Part shown: positions 1 to 6,829 of the stretch, in pieces
How positions within the stretch are numbered: position 1 is the first letter of the stretch
How the letters are laid out: the number at the start of each line of letters is the position of its first letter
Assembly (NCBI GenBank): GCA_009929055.1
Contig: SABI01000062.1
Coordinates: 1 to 11,200 of the forward strand
DNA: 11,200 bases
From: Spirochaetia bacterium
Lineage (GTDB): Bacteria; Spirochaetota; Spirochaetia; Sphaerochaetales; Sphaerochaetaceae
Direction of reading: 5' to 3'
Translations under genes and position numbers: made by a program
Notes under the pieces: generated by a model
Database searches by the model: none
What the model saw: the letters and a program-made list of their open reading frames with translations, nothing else
Told to the model about the DNA's origin: nothing

Positions 1-733
1 GATTATTTATAACATCCTCCTCTTTCTCTAACAAAGAAGTAGCTATATCTTTTAATTCAAGAGGAAACCCCTCTTTTGGGGGAAAAATATTTATTCCAAT
101 GCCAATTATTATTGACTCTACTTTACCACTTTCAAAATTACTTACCCCTTCTGTTAAAATACCTGCTACCTTTTTTCCCTCTTTATAAAGATCGTTTACC
201 CACTTGATGCTGATGTTTGCCTCTACCACTTCTTCTATCGCCCTTGAAGAAGCAACAGCAGCCACGCTTGTGATACGAAGGGCATCATTCATATTAAGCT
301 GCTGTTTTACAATAAAGGTAAGGTAGAGGCCTGTCCCTTGTGGAGAATAGAAAACTCTTCCTAATCTCCCCCTCCCTTTACTTTGTTCACTTGCTAAAAT
401 GATAGTACAATCTGTTGCATCACTCGTTAATAATCTCTTTGCTTCTTGGTTGGTGCTATCAATACTATCATAAACATATAGAGTTACTCTATTTTTTATC
501 TCTTTTGAAAGGAGGGAAAGGATGCTCTCTTTATGAAGTGCATTGCTCTCTTTTTTAAGGCGATAGCCAACATTAGTGCTCGATTCTATGGTAATACCGC
601 TAGAACGTAAGGAATGAATCGCTTTCCACACCGCTGCTCGAGAGATTTCTAATTCTTTTGCTATAGCCTCTCCCGAGAGGTACATCCCCCCCGATTCTCT
701 AAGTTTTTTTAGGATAATTTCTTTAGAATTCAT
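1..733 (-). CDS. birA: Biotin operon repressor / biotin-[acetyl-CoA-carboxylase] ligase BirA (partial, C-terminus outside the window)
   Basis: I translated this gene by hand on the minus strand; 244 codons are open from the ATG at 733 to the window edge. Residues 1-60 form a winged-helix DNA-binding domain (starting MNSKEIILKKLRESGG, with ISRAAVWKAIHSLR as the recognition helix region and GYRL at the wing). The catalytic domain follows: the biotin/ATP loop reads SKGRGRLGR (family GRGRxGR) and the KWVNDLY and GKKVAGILTE motifs are present. The protein would activate biotin to biotinyl-AMP, biotinylate carboxylases and, as the adenylate-bound dimer, repress biotin genes. The small C-terminal domain is missing only because the window ends. 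A GAGGA ribosome site lies 7 bases before the ATG. The gene is divergent from bioY and shares a BirA-type operator with it. The DNA-binding domain makes this the bifunctional (class II) type. Confidence 0.95.
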   Translation of the reverse strand, partial: MNSKEIILKKLRESGGMYLSGEAIAKELEISRAAVWKAIHSLRSSGITIESSTNVGYRLKKESNALHKESILSLLSKEIKNRVTLYVYDSIDSTNQEAKRLLTSDATDCTIILASEQSKGRGRLGRVFYSPQGTGLYLTFIVKQQLNMNDALRITSVAAVASSRAIEEVVEANISIKWVNDLYKEGKKVAGILTEGVSNFESGKVESIIIGIGINIFPPKEGFPLELKDIATSLLEKEEDVINN

Positions 734-752
734 AACATCTTCCTCATTTATA

Positions 753-786
753 ATTGTAAACATATAGTATTTTAGTAGTTTACAAT
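753..786. promoter_or_regulatory. BirA operator between birA and bioY, overlapping divergent -10 boxes
   Basis: ATTGTAAAC (753-761) and GTTTACAAT (778-786) form a perfect 9-bp inverted repeat with a 16-bp spacer. This matches the known BirA consensus TTGTAAACC-N14-GGTTTACAA except that the innermost base of each arm is A. Each arm contains TACAAT, a -10-like hexamer pointing outward (781-786 towards bioY, complement of 753-758 towards birA), so bound BirA would cover both candidate promoters. Clear -35 boxes are not visible. Confidence 0.88.
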
Positions 787-826
787 ACCCCTTATTACAT
801 GGTATGAAAGAGCCTTGGGGGAATAT

Positions 827-1399
827 ATGAATATTCGTGGCGTTGTTACTACAGCTTTGTTTGCCTCTCTTATTATAGTGGGTTCTTTTATAGTGATTCC
901 AGTAGGGGTTGTACCAATAACCCTTCAAACACTTTTTGTCCTCTTAGCAGGAGTGCTTGCTGGAAAGAAGATTGCCCTGAGTGCAACCTCTCTCTATCTT
1001 GTATTAGGGGTTGTAGGCTTACCTGTCTTTAGTGGAGCAACTGGGGGATTAGCCCACTTCTTTGGACCAACTGGTGGCTTTTTAATGGGCCTCCTTGTTA
1101 TGGCCCTAGTGAGTGGTTTCTTTAGTGATCTTGCTTATTCTCGTCAATCAAAGAAAGAAAAGCTTGATAAACATCAATTTATCCTCATTATTGTTGGTCT
1201 ATTCATCGCCTCTATTTCTATCTATGCAATTGGCTTACCCTATTTAAAATTTACCTTAAACCTCTCATGGACTAAAGCTTTTCTCCTCTCTGTTGTCCCA
1301 TTTATCCCAGGAGATATATTAAAAATTGTTGTTGTTGCCCTGTTAGCAAATATCTTTTTTCTGAAGACAAGGAAGTATTTTTCTGAACTTGATCAATAG
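827..1399 (+). CDS. bioY: Biotin ECF transporter substrate-binding S component BioY
   Basis: This 190-residue membrane protein binds biotin and feeds it to the energy-coupling ATPase/T-component module. It has about six hydrophobic segments. The BioY hallmarks are visible: VPITLQT near residue 30, a central LYLVLGVVGLPVF segment followed by a Gly-rich GPTGGF motif, and VPFIPGD near residue 160. Length matches the family (about 185-200). I start at the ATG at 827 because GGGGGA lies 5 bases upstream; an in-frame TTG at 815 would add four residues without a ribosome site. It is the first gene of the operon after the BirA operator, and its 3' end overlaps the next gene by 11 bases. The BirA site confirms biotin rather than another vitamin as substrate. 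Confidence 0.95.
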   Translation: MNIRGVVTTALFASLIIVGSFIVIPVGVVPITLQTLFVLLAGVLAGKKIALSATSLYLVLGVVGLPVFSGATGGLAHFFGPTGGFLMGLLVMALVSGFFSDLAYSRQSKKEKLDKHQFILIIVGLFIASISIYAIGLPYLKFTLNLSWTKAFLLSVVPFIPGDILKIVVVALLANIFFLKTRKYFSELDQ

Positions 1400-2150
1400 C
1401 ATATTAACAGTAGAGAACCTCTCTCTCTCCCTTTCTCCGCAAAAAGAGATTTTAAGTGGGGTAAGTTTTTCTATAGCGAAAGGTGAAACCCTTTTATTAT
1501 GTGGAAAGAATGGATCAGGTAAATCAATTCTCTTAAGGGCCTTAAAAGGACTTATCCCTATCACGAAGGGCTCTATATTCCTAGATGATATTGATGTCTC
1601 TAAAAAGGGAAATGCAAGAAATGCTAGTATCGCTTTAGTATTTCAAGATACTGATACACAGATTGTAGGGCAGACTGTCTATAAAGATTTACTCTTTGGT
1701 CTAGAGAATTTAGGAATAAAACAGGAGGAAAGAGAAGAAAGAATTAAAGAAGTGAGTTCTCTCCTCGACATCTCATCCCTTCTTCATAAAAACCCTATGA
1801 ATCTTAGCGGCGGAGAGAAAAGAAGAGTAGCACTCGGTGGGGTACTTGTGATGAAGCCACAGATTATATTCTTAGATGAACCATTTGCCAACTTAGACTA
1901 CCCTGGAATTACGCAAGTAATTGCTTCAATTATGGCCCTTCAACAAAGGGGTGTGGCGATAGTAATTGCGACCCATGAAGTAGAAAAGATAGCTTTTCAT
2001 ACTGACTCTATGCTGATTTTAGATAAAGGGAAAGTCGTAGAATGGGGCACTACAAAAGAGATGTTATTCAAATCAGAGCAATATGGGATACGGATACAAA
2101 GAGTGAACGGTCTCCCTCTCCCTTTTGAAGAATACTCTTGGAGGAACTAG
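1389..2150 (+). CDS. bioM: Biotin ECF transporter ATPase (BioM / EcfA)
   Basis: This 253-residue ABC ATPase would power biotin uptake on the cytoplasmic face of the membrane. Walker A is GKNGSGKS (about residues 39-46), the Q-loop is VFQDTDTQI as in cobalt/ECF-type ATPases, the signature is LSGGEKRR (about 139-146), Walker B is IIFLDEP and the H-loop is ATHE. The start is TTG at 1389, inside the last codons of bioY; an AAGGAAG site lies about 13 bases upstream, longer than ideal, so translation is probably coupled to bioY. No ATG is available near the conserved N-terminus. Only one ATPase gene is present, so it probably acts as a homodimer, as known for BioMNY systems, unless a housekeeping EcfA is recruited. 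Confidence 0.93.
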   Translation: MINSILTVENLSLSLSPQKEILSGVSFSIAKGETLLLCGKNGSGKSILLRALKGLIPITKGSIFLDDIDVSKKGNARNASIALVFQDTDTQIVGQTVYKDLLFGLENLGIKQEEREERIKEVSSLLDISSLLHKNPMNLSGGEKRRVALGGVLVMKPQIIFLDEPFANLDYPGITQVIASIMALQQRGVAIVIATHEVEKIAFHTDSMLILDKGKVVEWGTTKEMLFKSEQYGIRIQRVNGLPLPFEEYSWRN

Positions 2151-2855
2151 GTGAATATTTTTCATTATAGAGATGCAGAGTCTGTTATTCATAAACAGCA
2201 TCCTCTAGGGAAGATTTTTATTACCCTTCTCATCTCCTCACTCATCATAAAAAGTTCACTTCTTTTCACCACTATCTGTTTTATTTTTCTTACTCTCATC
2301 TGTGTGATTATTAAAATTCCTTTTAAAAATTATGCAAAGGAGGGAAGATACTTCTTCTTTCTCATTATTATCATTGGCGCTTCAGATTACCTAAATAATT
2401 ATAGTGTGGTAGGGACAACTCGAGTCACCTTAGCGTTTATCTCTATGCTTTTGCTGAGTATCATATTAATAGATACAACAGCTTTTAATGACATAGCAAG
2501 TGCAATAGGTTCTTTATTTTCCCGCCTCTCTAAGAGAAGAGGCTACTCTATTGCATCAACCATAGAACTAACGCTTAGTATGATTCCCCTCTTTTTTGAT
2601 CTCTCTCATCAATTACTTCAAGCAAGAAAGGCAAGAGGTCAACGTTTCTTCTCTTCCCCTTTTAAAACCTTAAAAGAGTTTGTAGAGTCTTTTTTCTCAA
2701 TGACTCTTATTAAAGTAGAACATCTTGAAATGGCCTTAAAAGCAAGAGCTTTTAATCCACAAAGAGAGAGGGATTATAACAAAATGGGTAAGAGTGATAT
2801 AACAACTCTTATTGCTGTAAGTTCACTCATTATTCTACTATACTTACTTCTATGA
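2151..2855 (+). CDS. bioN: Biotin ECF transporter transmembrane T component (BioN / EcfT)
   Basis: This 234-residue EcfT-family integral membrane protein couples ATP hydrolysis to movement of the BioY subunit. Four or five hydrophobic segments are visible in the first 125 residues and one at the C-terminus (around residues 216-234). The two coupling-helix motifs that contact the ATPases are readable: ARKARG (about residues 158-163) and ALKARAF (about 195-201), the usual Ala-Arg-Gly type pair with the second changed to Ala-Arg-Ala. The start is GTG immediately after the bioM stop, with GGAGG six bases upstream inside the end of bioM. The stop overlaps the next gene by four bases (ATGA). With bioY and bioM it completes a biotin uptake system. 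Confidence 0.92.
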   Translation: MNIFHYRDAESVIHKQHPLGKIFITLLISSLIIKSSLLFTTICFIFLTLICVIIKIPFKNYAKEGRYFFFLIIIIGASDYLNNYSVVGTTRVTLAFISMLLLSIILIDTTAFNDIASAIGSLFSRLSKRRGYSIASTIELTLSMIPLFFDLSHQLLQARKARGQRFFSSPFKTLKEFVESFFSMTLIKVEHLEMALKARAFNPQRERDYNKMGKSDITTLIAVSSLIILLYLLL

Positions 2856-3430
2856 GTATGAATGAAGAAAAAGATTCTCTAAGAAAAAAGATACACATAC
2901 ACGTAAGAGAAATTCCTTTATCGTTAAGGAATTCTTATTCAAAAGAGGTATGTGCTACAATAGTAAATCATACAAAGTTTATTAATAGTGATCTCCTTCT
3001 CGCCTATTATCCATTAAAAAGTGAAATAGATACGGTAGAAATTATTAATAAAGCTTTTTCTCTTCATAAAAGAGTAGCTCTTCCTGTAATAAAAGGAGTC
3101 AATGTTTCTTTTTATGAAATAGAGAAAGGGTATACTCAAAACCTTATAGAAAGCTCTTTTCATACATTAGAACCCTCTACTAATAAAAAGCCAATTGCTA
3201 TAGAAGAATTTAAAGAAATCTTGTTATTAGTCCCTGGAGTTGCTTTTAGCATTGATAAAGAGAGGCTTGGAAGGGGTAAAAGATTTTATGATAATTTTTT
3301 ACACACACATCACAAAGATGTTTTTAGTATAGGACTCTGTTATGATATTCAATTATTAGAGACCCTCCCAACAGACCCTTGGGATGAATGTGTGGATAGT
3401 GTCGTTACAGAGAAAAGATTTATTGAATAG
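2852..3430 (+). CDS. ygfA: 5-formyltetrahydrofolate cyclo-ligase family protein
   Basis: This 192-residue cytosolic enzyme would convert 5-formyltetrahydrofolate plus ATP to 5,10-methenyltetrahydrofolate, salvaging an otherwise inert folate. The family signature is clear in the C-terminal half: LLVPGVAFSIDKERLGRGKRFYDNFL (in part) around residues 125-150, where RLGRGKRFYD is the nucleotide/folate loop, and CVDSVVTEKR near the end. LAYYPLKSEIDT near residue 50 is the conserved N-terminal substrate region. Length matches bacterial homologues (180-200). It starts in an ATGA overlap with bioN, so it is translationally coupled to the biotin transporter; a second ATG two codons later is equally possible. 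The 3' end runs 11 bases into the convergent EIIA gene. The family also contains paralogues without proven activity; I am confident of family, less of exact role. Confidence 0.9.
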   Translation: MSMNEEKDSLRKKIHIHVREIPLSLRNSYSKEVCATIVNHTKFINSDLLLAYYPLKSEIDTVEIINKAFSLHKRVALPVIKGVNVSFYEIEKGYTQNLIESSFHTLEPSTNKKPIAIEEFKEILLLVPGVAFSIDKERLGRGKRFYDNFLHTHHKDVFSIGLCYDIQLLETLPTDPWDECVDSVVTEKRFIE

Positions 3431-3938
3431 GTTCTGCCTTCCATAACCAAGAGAAGTATCGAGAGACAAAACTTCTCATCGCAATATCCCCAGCTGATCC
3501 AGTTTCATGAAAAGGGTCACATATATAATGTTCATCGAGAGATAAAAGTTCTTCCCTTACCTCTGGGCTTCTTACTGTCCTAAGAAGGGTACTAAGAGTT
3601 CTAATATATTCAAATTGTTTTGTTGGGCTTGAAGCAATGACAAAAAGGAAGTGAACTGGTTTACCATCTTTTGCATGGTATTCAATTCCACATTCACTTA
3701 AACCCAATCCTACTTTTACTTCATCAAGAAGTCTCACTTTACCATGGGCTATGGCTATGCCATGCCCTATACCGGTAGTTTCAATAAGTTCCCTTTGGAT
3801 AACTGATTTTTTAAATTTATCAATATCATTTAGGGTTGAAAAAGGGGTACATTTATCGATTACTTCATGAATTGCTGGCACCTTCTCTGTAGAATGTACA
3901 TGACAAATAAGGGTGCCACTAGCAACAGTTTGAATCAC
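3420..3938 (-). CDS. PTS EIIA domain protein, fructose/mannitol/PtsN type
   Basis: This 172-residue single-domain protein belongs to the PTS EIIA type-2 superfamily (fructose EIIA and the nitrogen regulator PtsN). The motif around the phospho-accepting histidine reads TTGIGHGIAIAHGK, with His65 in the place of the active His of GIAIPHG and Ala64 replacing the usual Pro. RELIETTGIG and a downstream HFLFVIASSP strand also fit the fold. The start is GTG at 3938, chosen because GGAGG lies five bases upstream inside the last codons of nfnB; the nfnB stop directly abuts it. No EIIB, EIIC, HPr or EI gene is nearby, so a regulatory role is more likely than sugar transport, but this is inference. It is about 20 residues longer than typical PtsN. 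Confidence 0.85.
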   Translation of the reverse strand: MIQTVASGTLICHVHSTEKVPAIHEVIDKCTPFSTLNDIDKFKKSVIQRELIETTGIGHGIAIAHGKVRLLDEVKVGLGLSECGIEYHAKDGKPVHFLFVIASSPTKQFEYIRTLSTLLRTVRSPEVREELLSLDEHYICDPFHETGSAGDIAMRSFVSRYFSWLWKAEPIQ

Positions 3939-5441
3939 TCATACCTCCAAGGATTTTAAATAGGCATTCATAGCTTTAGCAGCTTTTCTCCCTTGTCCCA
4001 TAGCAAGGATTACTGTTGCAGCCCCTAGGACAATATCTCCACCAGCATAGACACCTTTCATACTCGTTTCACAGGTCTCTTCATTAACAATAATATTCCC
4101 TCTTCTATTCACTTTAAGCCCTTTTGTTGTTTTTTCAATAAGAGGGTTTGAATCATTTCCAATGGCAATAATAACTGTATCAAAATCGTACATTTTCTCA
4201 CTTCCAGGAATTTCTACTGGGCTTCTTCTTCCCGAGTCATCAACTTCACCTAATTCACAGGTGATAAGTTCAACTCCATTTGCCCTCCCCTTTTCATCAG
4301 CAACGATGTTTAAAGGAGCGTGGAGGAATAAGAATTTTACCCCCTCTTCCATAGCATGTTGTACTTCTTCTTTTCTTGCTGGCATTTCACTTTCTGTTCT
4401 TCTATAAACAATAGTAACTTCATCTGCCCCAAGTCTAAGAGCTGTTCTTGCTGCGTCCATTGCAACGTTTCCACCACCAAAGACAGCTACTTTCTTAGAT
4501 CCATACAAAGGAGTTCCAGCAACATTTCTTTTATAAGCTTTCATGAGATTGCTTCGAGTTAAGTATTCATTAGCGCTAAAGACCCCAACAAGGTTTTCAC
4601 CTGGAATATGCATAAACCGTGGTAAGCCTGCACCAGTGCCAAGGAAAAGGGCATCAAAGCCATCTTCTTCAAATAAATCGGAGATTTTAGAAGTCCGTCC
4701 AACTAAAAAGTTATGTTCAACTTTAACACCCATCTCTTCTAGGGCTTGAAATTCGTCTTCTACAATGCTTTTGGGGAGTCGAAATTCTGGTATTCCGTAG
4801 ACTAATACGCCTCCAGATTTATGAAGTGCTTCAAAGATTACCACTTCATGTCCTTCTCTCCGAAGGTCTGCTGCAGCGGTCATTCCAGCTGGGCCGCTTC
4901 CCACTATTCCCACCTTTTTTCCTGTTGGGGGAGCCACAATTTGTTTTTGTCTCGCATCATGCTCTGCTTCCCAATCAGCTACAAATCGTTCAATACGACC
5001 AATATTTACAGCTTTGTCTATGCTCTTAAGAGACTTTCCAACTGTACAGGTAAGTTGGCACTGACTCTCTTGAGGGCATACTCTTCCACAAATGGAGGGA
5101 AGCATAGAGGCTTCTTTAATGATGGCAACAGAAGAAGCATAATCTCCTTTAGCTGCTGCTGCAATGAAACGAGGGATGTCGATACTTACAGGGCACCCCT
5201 TTACACATGGGGCATTTTTACACATCAAACAGCGAAGTGCTTCCACTTTCACTTGTGCATCCGAATACCCAATTGCTACTTCATTCATATTGCATGTTCT
5301 TTCAATTGGGTCTTGAGTTGCCATCTGCTGGTCTGGAATTGCTAATCTCTCTTTGATTGTAAGGGTCTCAACATTGAGTGATGAAAGTATATTTTTTGCT
5401 TTTTTATCTAGATCTTCATAACTTAGGTGAATATGGTCCAT
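3939..5441 (-). CDS. nfnB: NfnB-type large subunit of NADH-dependent ferredoxin:NADP+ oxidoreductase (glutamate synthase small-chain-like flavoprotein)
   Basis: This 500-residue protein is related to the small chain of glutamate synthase. Residues 60-130 hold a Cys-rich Fe-S region (CLMCKNAPCVKGCP, then CGRVCPQESQCQLTC) able to bind two [4Fe-4S] clusters. An FAD-binding GIVGSGPAGMTAA follows near residue 175, then a pyridine-nucleotide site FGGGNVAMDAARTA near 310, and a C-terminal GVYAGGDI...GAATVILAMGQGRKAA flavin motif. With NfnA it would bifurcate electrons between NADPH, NAD+ and ferredoxin; a sulfide-dehydrogenase (SudA) role is the main alternative. I start at the ATG at 5441 because it follows GGGAGAGG and overlaps the nfnA stop as TAATG; a longer reading adds 13 residues inside nfnA. 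No large GltB subunit is present, arguing against classical glutamate synthase. Confidence 0.9.
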   Translation of the reverse strand: MDHIHLSYEDLDKKAKNILSSLNVETLTIKERLAIPDQQMATQDPIERTCNMNEVAIGYSDAQVKVEALRCLMCKNAPCVKGCPVSIDIPRFIAAAAKGDYASSVAIIKEASMLPSICGRVCPQESQCQLTCTVGKSLKSIDKAVNIGRIERFVADWEAEHDARQKQIVAPPTGKKVGIVGSGPAGMTAAADLRREGHEVVIFEALHKSGGVLVYGIPEFRLPKSIVEDEFQALEEMGVKVEHNFLVGRTSKISDLFEEDGFDALFLGTGAGLPRFMHIPGENLVGVFSANEYLTRSNLMKAYKRNVAGTPLYGSKKVAVFGGGNVAMDAARTALRLGADEVTIVYRRTESEMPARKEEVQHAMEEGVKFLFLHAPLNIVADEKGRANGVELITCELGEVDDSGRRSPVEIPGSEKMYDFDTVIIAIGNDSNPLIEKTTKGLKVNRRGNIIVNEETCETSMKGVYAGGDIVLGAATVILAMGQGRKAAKAMNAYLKSLEV

Positions 5442-6289
5442 TAAGCCTCTCCCTCTTTTATGTGCATTCCAATATGGCATCTGTGGTGAGCTTCACTCTC
5501 TTGTGGTTTAAACGTTCCTAAACGTAATAAAAGATTATCCCAATCTACGCTAAAAGCGTCAAACTCTGGTCCATCTACACAGACGAATTTAGTCTCTCCA
5601 TTAATACTTACTCTACATCCACCACACATTCCAGTGCCATCAATCATAATTGTATTAAGTGAGACTACTGTGGGGGTATTAAATTCTTTTGTAGTAAGGG
5701 TACAGAACTTCATCATGATAGGGGGGCCAATAGCAACAACTAAGTCAGTATCCCCTTTTTGAATAATCTCTTTTAATGGTTCTGTAACAAGGGCTTTTCT
5801 GCCATAAGAGCCATCATCTGTTACAATGATTAATTCATCTGCAATAAGATTCATCTCTTGTTCAAGGATAACAAGATCTTTATTTCGTGCCCCTATAATA
5901 ATAGTAACATGGTTTCCTGCCCTTTTTAGGGCTTGAGCAATTGGGTGTAATGGTGCAACTCCAACACCCCCTCCAACACATACTACTTTACCAAAGTTTT
6001 CAATATGGGTAGGTTGCCCTAAAGGTCCTAATACGTTCTCAAAAGCATCTCCAACTTCTAATAGAGCAAATTGGTGAGTTGCTTCACCTACTGCTTGAAA
6101 GACAATAGTGATAGATCCTTTTTCAGGGTCTGAATCGGCTATAGTAAGGGGAATCCGCTCAGCAAAGTCTCCCCCCTGTTGTAAAATCACAAATTGACCT
6201 GCTTTACGGTTTTTTGCGATTTTTGGTGCAAGAATTTCCATTTGAAAAACTTCTGCTGAAAGCTTTTTCTTATTAAGAATCGTAAACAT
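5441..6289 (-). CDS. nfnA: NfnA-type small subunit (ferredoxin-NADP reductase-like, FAD and [2Fe-2S])
   Basis: This 282-residue flavoprotein is of the dihydroorotate dehydrogenase electron-transfer-subunit/ferredoxin-NADP reductase family. AGQFVILQ and RIPLTIAD (about residues 29-52) are FAD contacts, VCVGGGVGVAPLHPIA (about 103-118) is the pyridine-nucleotide region, and GTGMCGGCR...FVCVDGPEFD near residues 215-240 provides Cys ligands for a [2Fe-2S] cluster. Length agrees with NfnA/NfnS (about 280). The start is the ATG at 6289, six bases after AGGAGG; an upstream in-frame ATG at 6328 has no such site and lies across it. First gene of nfnA-nfnB-EIIA. Distinguishing Nfn from SudB needs comparison beyond what motifs give. 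Confidence 0.9.
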   Translation of the reverse strand: MFTILNKKKLSAEVFQMEILAPKIAKNRKAGQFVILQQGGDFAERIPLTIADSDPEKGSITIVFQAVGEATHQFALLEVGDAFENVLGPLGQPTHIENFGKVVCVGGGVGVAPLHPIAQALKRAGNHVTIIIGARNKDLVILEQEMNLIADELIIVTDDGSYGRKALVTEPLKEIIQKGDTDLVVAIGPPIMMKFCTLTTKEFNTPTVVSLNTIMIDGTGMCGGCRVSINGETKFVCVDGPEFDAFSVDWDNLLLRLGTFKPQESEAHHRCHIGMHIKEGEA

Positions 6290-6341
6290 TACAAACCTCC
6301 TAGAAAACACAACTATGTCACTATGCACTATAGCCTTACAT

Positions 6342-6407
6342 ATAATGTCTGACTCTCTATATTACGGACAATAGCATAATCTTACCAAAGTTCCTTATGT
6401 TATACAA
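6342..6407 (-). promoter_or_regulatory. Candidate sigma-70 promoters for the nfnA operon
   Basis: Two candidates read on the minus strand. TTGTAT (complement of 6402-6407), 17 bases, TAAGAT (complement of 6379-6384) is one. TTGTCC (complement of 6366-6371), 18 bases, CATTAT (complement of 6342-6347) is the other. Each -10 matches four of six consensus bases. I cannot choose between them; at least one promoter is expected since the upstream gene is divergent. Confidence 0.35.
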
Positions 6408-6431
6408 CGTTTCATAGCTGTTTTCCACCCC

Positions 6432-6450
6432 CCTATTAGTGTATAATAGG
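6432..6450 (+). promoter_or_regulatory. Cupin gene promoter (-10 TATAAT) inside a perfect inverted repeat
   Basis: A perfect TATAAT lies at 6442-6447, 38 bases before the cupin start, without a convincing -35 box. It is embedded in CCTATTA (6432-6438), five bases, TAATAGG (6444-6450), a perfect 7-5-7 inverted repeat. A protein bound here would cover the -10, so this is a candidate operator; the regulator is unknown. Confidence 0.5.
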
Positions 6451-6484
6451 TTCAATTATTACCTCAATAGGAGAAAAAGAAGCT

Positions 6485-6829
6485 ATGATAAAAAGCTATA
6501 ATGAAAAGAATGTTGAAATAAAAAATATGAGAGGGGGAAAAGGTGAATGTAAGATAGTTAACCACATTAATCCTGAAGAGCTCCCTCATGGCCGTCTTTT
6601 TAGTACTATCACCATCGATAGTGGCAACTCAATTGGGTCTCATGAACACCATAATGAAGTTGAATATTACCTTATCCTAAGTGGGCAAGGGGTAGTTACC
6701 GAGTCTAGTGGAGAGCATATCGTAAAAGAGGGTGATGTCGTTATTACAGGATGGGGAGAAGGCCATGCAATAAGGAATGACGAAGCAGAGCCTCTTGTAT
6801 TTCTAGCCCTCATCCTATTTACCGATTAA
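6485..6829 (+). CDS. Small single-domain cupin protein
   Basis: This 114-residue protein is one conserved beta-barrel (cupin 2 type). Cupin motif 1 is visible as GSHEHHNEVEYYLILSGQG (about residues 51-69), with the His/His/Glu metal ligands in the usual H-x-H...E arrangement. Motif 2 is reduced to EGDVVITGWGEGHAIRN (about 82-98), with a His at the expected fourth-ligand position. Such proteins bind a metal ion and act as isomerases, dioxygenases, dehalogenases or ligand sensors; the sequence does not say which. AGGAG lies about ten bases before the ATG. The gene stands alone, divergent from nfnA, and its stop overlaps the convergent MATE stop by four bases. The palindromic promoter suggests regulated expression. 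Confidence 0.85.
   Translation: MIKSYNEKNVEIKNMRGGKGECKIVNHINPEELPHGRLFSTITIDSGNSIGSHEHHNEVEYYLILSGQGVVTESSGEHIVKEGDVVITGWGEGHAIRNDEAEPLVFLALILFTD

Noticed and set aside
1343..1564. 73-codon minus-strand frame across the bioY-bioM junction
   Set aside because: It lies antisense to two clear genes and shows no recognisable features.
5054..5071. TTGGCACTGACTCTCTTG, resembling a sigma-54 promoter
   Set aside because: The -12 GC is absent at the required ten-base spacing and it lies inside nfnB coding sequence.
4162..5345. Several plus-strand open frames opposite nfnB
   Set aside because: They are shadows of the well-supported nfnB gene, with no motifs and no ribosome sites.
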